64,000 nt of DNA. It comes from Limimaricola sp964022235. GTDB lineage: Bacteria > Pseudomonadota > Alphaproteobacteria > Rhodobacterales > Rhodobacteraceae. The notes under the pieces are model-generated. The model made no database searches. It saw nothing but the letters and a program-made list of their open reading frames with translations, and was not told the origin of the DNA. Shown here piece by piece: positions 59,812 to 64,000 of this stretch. The position numbers were made by a program, and so were the translations under genes. The first letter of the stretch is position 1; every line of letters starts with the position of its first letter. The DNA is taken from contig NZ_CAXHZL010000006.1 in the NCBI RefSeq assembly GCF_964022235.1, positions 124,001 to 188,000 of the forward strand, read 5' to 3'.

Positions 59812-60192
59812 TCAAGAGCTGCCTTCGCCACTCGGAAAGAGACGGCTGGCCAACGCGGCGGGCGGCGTCGGTTTTCGAAAGACTTCGAGATCGGGATAGG
59901 TGCCTTGAAGCGCATCGGGCAGCCCCACGCCGGTATGCACGATGACCGGCACGCCCGGACGCAGCACCTTCAGCACCGGCTCGATCGTGCCGTCAGGCAG
60001 ATCGACATCGACGATCGCGCCGTCGGGGCGCTCGGTTTCGATCAGGCGCAGCGCCTCGGCGACGGTGGTCGCGGGCCCCAAGGCGACGCCCCCGGCCTGC
60101 TCGACGCCATAGGCGATATCGAGCGCGATGAAGGGTTCGTCCTCCACGATCAGGACCTTTGCCCCCCGCAGGATGCAATCTTGGTTCGACAT
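59812..60192 (-). CDS. Single-domain response regulator
   Basis: A 126-residue receiver domain with no output domain. It has the acidic pair in VLIVEDEPF, the phosphoacceptor Asp62 in AIVDVDLPDG, Thr in IVHTGVG and Lys in VFRKPTPP. It starts 24 bases after the hybrid-like histidine kinase gene ends, so it is likely its partner. Single-domain regulators next to HWE kinases often act by protein interaction or as phosphate sinks. Confidence 0.9.
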   Translation of the reverse strand: MSNQDCILRGAKVLIVEDEPFIALDIAYGVEQAGGVALGPATTVAEALRLIETERPDGAIVDVDLPDGTIEPVLKVLRPGVPVIVHTGVGLPDALQGTYPDLEVFRKPTPPAALASRLFPSGEGSS

Positions 60193-60216
60193 GGCGTCAA
60201 TCCTCTCTCGCATGCG

Positions 60217-63200
60217 TCAATAATGGAGCCGGTCGGCCGCCGCGGTCAGCCGGATTTCCACGCCCTCGGGATGCCAATCGAAATCGATGCTGCCACCAAG
60301 TTGGCCGGTCGCACTGAGCCGCGCGAGCTGGCTGCCGAAACCGCCCCGGCGCGGCGCCTCCACCACATGCGGGCCGCCTGTTTCCTTCCAGGTCAGGGAC
60401 AGACCGGCCTCCGACCATGTCCAGTCGACCGCCACCACGCCTTTATGCGTCGACAGTGCGCCGTATTTGGCCGCGTTGGTGGCCAGCTCGTGCAGGATCA
60501 GCGCCAAGCTAGTCGTGGCCGTCGGTCCGATGTCGACATCGGGCCCGCCCTGACGCAACGCGCCCTCCCGGCCGCTGACATGCGGCTCCATGATGACATC
60601 GATGAGCTGGTCGATCCGGGTGGGGGCACCGGAATCCTGACGTGCGGTGATCGACGAGGTGATCAACTCATGCGCCCGCGCAAGCGACATCAGCCGACCG
60701 CGCAGCGCCACGGACATCTCATTCACATCCCTCGCGTTGCGGGCCGTCATCTGGATCATCCCCGCCGTGATCGAGAACAGGTTCTTGACCCGGTGATTGA
60801 GCTCGCGCAGCAGAAGCTGGCGCGACTCTTCGGCCCGCTTGCGCTCGCTGATGTCGACGATGTTGCAGACGGCACCCTGCAATTCTCCCTGCCAGATGAC
60901 CGGGCGCACCCAGTATTCGACGGGGAAGGACGTGCCGTCGGTGCGGAAGAACACCTCGTGGTCCACATGCGCCGTGTCCCCCATGCGCGCGACACGGTAG
61001 ATCGGGCAGTCCTCGTGCGCGTAATGGGTTCCGTCGGCGTGAGAGTGATGGATGACGTCATGGAGTAGCTTGCCGATGACCGCCTCTTCGCTGTCAAACC
61101 CGAGCATGCGCAGGAACGACGCGTTGCAGCGGGTGGTCCGACCTTCGGTGTCCACCGCGTAAAAACCGTCGGCCGTCGCGTCGAGCAGCAAGGCCAGATC
61201 GGCCTCGCGGCGCTTGAGATCGGTTTCGGTTCGGCGGCGCTGCTCAATGTCGATGAGAACGCCCGGGAACCGCACGGCATTGCCTTGCTCGTCCAACTCG
61301 CAATGGCCGTTCGCCTCGACCCACCGGTAGCCGCCTTCGGCATGTTTCACCCGGTATTCCGACCGGTAGTCGCCCCCCTGACGCATCGCCGCCTTGATCT
61401 GCCGTTCCACCCGATCCCGATCATCCGGATGGACTGACTTGGCGACTTCGGACAGGCCTACCCCGGCATGGCACCGTTCGGGGTCGATATCGAACGCGCG
61501 GGCGAAACGCTCGTCGGCGGTGATGAGGTCGGTGGGAACGTGCCAGATCCAGGTGCCGATGATCGCCCCGGCGGCCAGCGCCAGCTCGATCCGCTCGCGC
61601 GCCACCTCAAGCTCGCTCTTGGTCTTGAGAAGTTCGGCCTCGGTGCGGCGGCGCACCTCGATTTCGCTTTGCGCGGCTTGGTAGAGGCGGGCGTTGTCGA
61701 TGGCGATCGCAGCCTGACCGGCGATGCCCACCATGAGTTGCTCGTGATGCTCCGAGAACCGGCCCGTCTCGGCATGGCCGAAGAACAGCCCGCCGATGAC
61801 CTCGCCCGACCGCGCGACGACGGGCACCGCGAGATAGCTGCGCACGGGCAGATGGCCCTTTGGCATGCCCTTGTGCGGCGCGTTTTGGCCGTATCGGAGA
61901 TCCGTCGTGATGTCGTCCGAGCGCACGATGCCACTGCCACCGAAGGTCGGGGAGAAGACCTTGGTGTTTCGGGGCATCGGAAAGTTCGAGAAGGCCGAGC
62001 GTTCCACGCCCGAGAGGGCATAGAGCATATAGCTGTCGCCGGCCATGTCGGTGACATTGTAGAAGAAAGCCCCGAACTGGGCTCCGGTCAGCTCGACGCC
62101 TCCGTCCGTCACCATCTGGACGACCACTTCGAGATCGAGTTCGGCCGCAACACCGGCCCCGGTTCGGTTGAGCGTTTCCAAAAGACGCTTCTGGTCGTTC
62201 AGAACCTTTTGCGAGACATAGCGCTCGAGCACGAGGGCCGTGGTTCGAGACACCAGTTCGACAAAGTTCTCGTCCCGCGCCGAGGGGAGGCCGACACGGG
62301 GGCTGTAGATCGCGAAAACGCCGAGGACGTCGCCGTTGCCGCCAATGATGGGGTTCGACCAGCACGCCCGAAGCTCATGCGGGAGCGCGAGGTCCTGGAT
62401 GCCCGACCACAGCGGATCCTGCGCGATGTCGGCGACATGGACCGCCGTTCCATGGAACGCGGCTGCTCCGAAGGAGCCAGCGGCGGGGCCGATCTCGATG
62501 CCGTCCATGGCCTGTATATAGGAATCCGGCAGGCCGACCGCCGCGCCGTGATGCAGATGCCTGCGCTGGTGGTCCGTGAGCAGGATCGCGCAGGAGAGTT
62601 CCTCACCCATGAAGGATCTGAGCGCTTCGACGAGTTCCTTGAGAACCATTTCGAGCGGCTCTTCCCGAAGGGTCAGCTCGAGCATCTTGTGTTGCAATGA
62701 CCGGATGCCGTCCTGCCATGCGTCGCCGCCCTGTGCCGCCTCGGTCCGCGCGATCACGGCGTCGATCTGCGTCGCCAGAAGCGTGAGAAACGCCTGGCCG
62801 TTGGCGTCGGAGGCGCCCAGAGGGTTGAGCCCGATGACCAGAACACCGTGCGGTCGCGTGTCCGCCGATCCACCAAGAGGCAGCGCCAATACCTGCCGGA
62901 CGGCTGCGGGCGAATGCGCCGCGGACACGTCGGCCGTCTGATCTAGCACGACCACGCGCGAGGTGCGGGTGTCGAATGCCTCGGCCACGGGACAGCTCAC
63001 CGCACCGTTAAACATCATCCGATCCGGGGCCGTGAATTGGTGGGGAACAGAGCCCGCTGTCGCGGACAGTGACAATGCCGTGCCATTGGCGAGATAGAGA
63101 GCCGCGAAGGGGACATCGACGGGACCGGTCTCCAACGCGCGAGCTACGCGCGCGCAGGCGTCTCGCACATCGGTCACCTCGGTGGTCCTTAGGGTCAACT

Positions 63201-63714
63201 CCTTGAGCAGCGCCATCTGTCGGGCTTCGACGACGCGACGGGTCACGTCGACCGGCGCGCAGAGAACCCCCTTGGTTCTGCCATCCTCATCCCCGAGGGG
63301 TGTGAAGGCGATGGAATGGTAGGTTTCCTGCATGCGCCCATCGCGCATCTGCGGCAGAAAGCAATCCTCGACCGAGAAGGCTTCGCCACTTTGCATGATC
63401 CGGGCGAGCAGCGGCTCGATGCTGGTCCATGCCTGGCCAAGACCCTGAGGCGCAGGTTGTCCGAAAGCCTGCGGATGCTGCTCCCCGATGAAGTTTCGGG
63501 AGGCATCGTTGTAGAGCAGCACCGGATCCGCGCCCCAGAAGAGCCACATCGGCTGAGACGAGGCGAGCATGACCCGCACGGCATTTCGCAGCTCCTGCGT
63601 CCAGCCCGACGGCGACCCGAGGGGGCCGGACTGCCAGGCATGCGACCGGATCAGCTCGCCGAGTTCTTCGCCCTTGTGCAGGAGTTCGGAACTCACGCAT
63701 TCACCTGATGGCAT
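60217..63714 (-). CDS. Multi-sensor HWE-type histidine kinase (PAS/GAF)
   Basis: A 1165-residue cytoplasmic kinase with several sensor domains. In order: a PAS-like domain (about 45-170), GAF (180-340), GAF (380-530), GAF (555-720, with AIAIDNARLYQAA at its end), PAS (about 755-870, GGYRWVEANG), PAS (about 885-1000, TADGFYAVDTEGRTTRCNASFLRMLGF split), then the HWE/HisKA_2 kinase core. The phosphorylated His974 is in LLLRELNHRVKNLFSI and the ATPase in ILHELATNAAKYGALS. The start at 63714 has ggag upstream; the frame continues upstream without domains. Partner regulator at 59812. Confidence 0.9.
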   Translation of the reverse strand: MPSGECVSSELLHKGEELGELIRSHAWQSGPLGSPSGWTQELRNAVRVMLASSQPMWLFWGADPVLLYNDASRNFIGEQHPQAFGQPAPQGLGQAWTSIEPLLARIMQSGEAFSVEDCFLPQMRDGRMQETYHSIAFTPLGDEDGRTKGVLCAPVDVTRRVVEARQMALLKELTLRTTEVTDVRDACARVARALETGPVDVPFAALYLANGTALSLSATAGSVPHQFTAPDRMMFNGAVSCPVAEAFDTRTSRVVVLDQTADVSAAHSPAAVRQVLALPLGGSADTRPHGVLVIGLNPLGASDANGQAFLTLLATQIDAVIARTEAAQGGDAWQDGIRSLQHKMLELTLREEPLEMVLKELVEALRSFMGEELSCAILLTDHQRRHLHHGAAVGLPDSYIQAMDGIEIGPAAGSFGAAAFHGTAVHVADIAQDPLWSGIQDLALPHELRACWSNPIIGGNGDVLGVFAIYSPRVGLPSARDENFVELVSRTTALVLERYVSQKVLNDQKRLLETLNRTGAGVAAELDLEVVVQMVTDGGVELTGAQFGAFFYNVTDMAGDSYMLYALSGVERSAFSNFPMPRNTKVFSPTFGGSGIVRSDDITTDLRYGQNAPHKGMPKGHLPVRSYLAVPVVARSGEVIGGLFFGHAETGRFSEHHEQLMVGIAGQAAIAIDNARLYQAAQSEIEVRRRTEAELLKTKSELEVARERIELALAAGAIIGTWIWHVPTDLITADERFARAFDIDPERCHAGVGLSEVAKSVHPDDRDRVERQIKAAMRQGGDYRSEYRVKHAEGGYRWVEANGHCELDEQGNAVRFPGVLIDIEQRRRTETDLKRREADLALLLDATADGFYAVDTEGRTTRCNASFLRMLGFDSEEAVIGKLLHDVIHHSHADGTHYAHEDCPIYRVARMGDTAHVDHEVFFRTDGTSFPVEYWVRPVIWQGELQGAVCNIVDISERKRAEESRQLLLRELNHRVKNLFSITAGMIQMTARNARDVNEMSVALRGRLMSLARAHELITSSITARQDSGAPTRIDQLIDVIMEPHVSGREGALRQGGPDVDIGPTATTSLALILHELATNAAKYGALSTHKGVVAVDWTWSEAGLSLTWKETGGPHVVEAPRRGGFGSQLARLSATGQLGGSIDFDWHPEGVEIRLTAAADRLHY

Positions 63715-64000
63715 CGCCGTTCGCTCCGTTGGCTTCGCTCTGCATGTGCAGCATATGCAGAGCCACTGACAGCTTTCTTGCCACCTGTCGATGGCAGCAA
63801 GGATGTATGTCGCGCGGTCAGCCAATGGTCGCTGCCCAACTTTGGAAAGCGGCGTTCGAGAGACAAGATCGGTCGCGTATTGCCGCGTGTAAACGGGTCG
63901 AGGCGCGTGCCGAACAGGCCACAGGACTTCAGGCCGAGCAGCCAAGTGGCGAGTGTCTGCAGGGATGATCGAAGTGCTTTGGACAAAGTGACCTGCCGTT
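63715..64000. other. Window end, no recognised gene
   Basis: Open frames on both strands (63693-63986 minus, 63708-63968 plus) have no family motif. The segment likely contains the kinase promoter and may reach a gene outside the window. Confidence 0.4.

Noticed and set aside
63693..63986. 97-codon minus-strand frame at the window end
   Set aside because: It overlaps the kinase 5' region and has no recognisable domain.
1..64000. CRISPR arrays, rRNA, tRNA or complete insertion sequences
   Set aside because: I looked through the non-coding gaps for regularly spaced repeats, T-loop-like sequences and terminal inverted repeats and found none that I could support.

Overview
The window is a high-GC chromosomal segment of an alphaproteobacterium, most likely a Rhodobacteraceae (Roseobacter-type) member. 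The grounds are a 5-aminolevulinate synthase rather than the C5 haem route, a sox thiosulfate-oxidation cluster in the Paracoccus/Pseudaminobacter gene order, a heterotetrameric sarcosine oxidase operon, a PQQ operon, and dense packing with frequent ATGA overlaps. I saw no rRNA, tRNA, CRISPR array or intact insertion sequence.

Left part (1-13.8 kb). The window opens in the 3' end of a shikimate/quinate dehydrogenase, followed by a decayed 3-dehydroshikimate dehydratase remnant. A minus-strand pqqABCDE operon ends in a proline-iminopeptidase-type hydrolase; pqqA is only 26 codons (4868-4948). Two purine-catabolism genes follow (uraH, ureidoglycine aminohydrolase). After a thioesterase come the sarcosine oxidase genes soxBDAG and an L-serine dehydratase, which together take sarcosine to glycine, C1 units, serine and pyruvate.

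13.8-24 kb is a sugar island. An IclR regulator and an ABC ATPase lie divergent from a binding protein, two permeases, a GH36 alpha-galactosidase, a GH42 beta-galactosidase and a lactonase-type amidohydrolase. This looks like uptake and intracellular hydrolysis of a galactoside.

24-32.4 kb holds an amidase, a secreted EF-hand protein, aroQ, a metallo-beta-lactamase-fold protein with an altered metal motif, and a two-component system flanked by two Tat-type L,D-transpeptidases. Three 11-bp-period CTTAAG-type direct repeats lie upstream of the two transpeptidases and the regulator, suggesting a local cell-wall regulon.

32.4-51 kb is a sulfur island. It carries a SulP transporter, a persulfide-dioxygenase-type hydrolase, two YeeE-type permeases, a SqrR/BigR-like thiol repressor, a DUF442 protein, a DsrE protein, a rhodanese, hemA, a DUF302 protein, soxDCBAZYXWV, divergent soxS-soxR-soxT, and a SoxH-like hydrolase. 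Two ArsR-family regulators with identically spaced cysteines and shared operator-like sequences suggest joint control by reactive sulfur.

51-64 kb is more accessory. It has a lone P-loop ATPase with phased TTACGT repeats, a LysR/VOC divergon, a spore-coat-U-type chaperone-usher operon whose chaperone lacks its second domain, a PhnB-like protein, and a large PAS/GAF HWE-type histidine kinase with a single-domain response regulator. All positions and starts come from reading the sequence; no database search was run.
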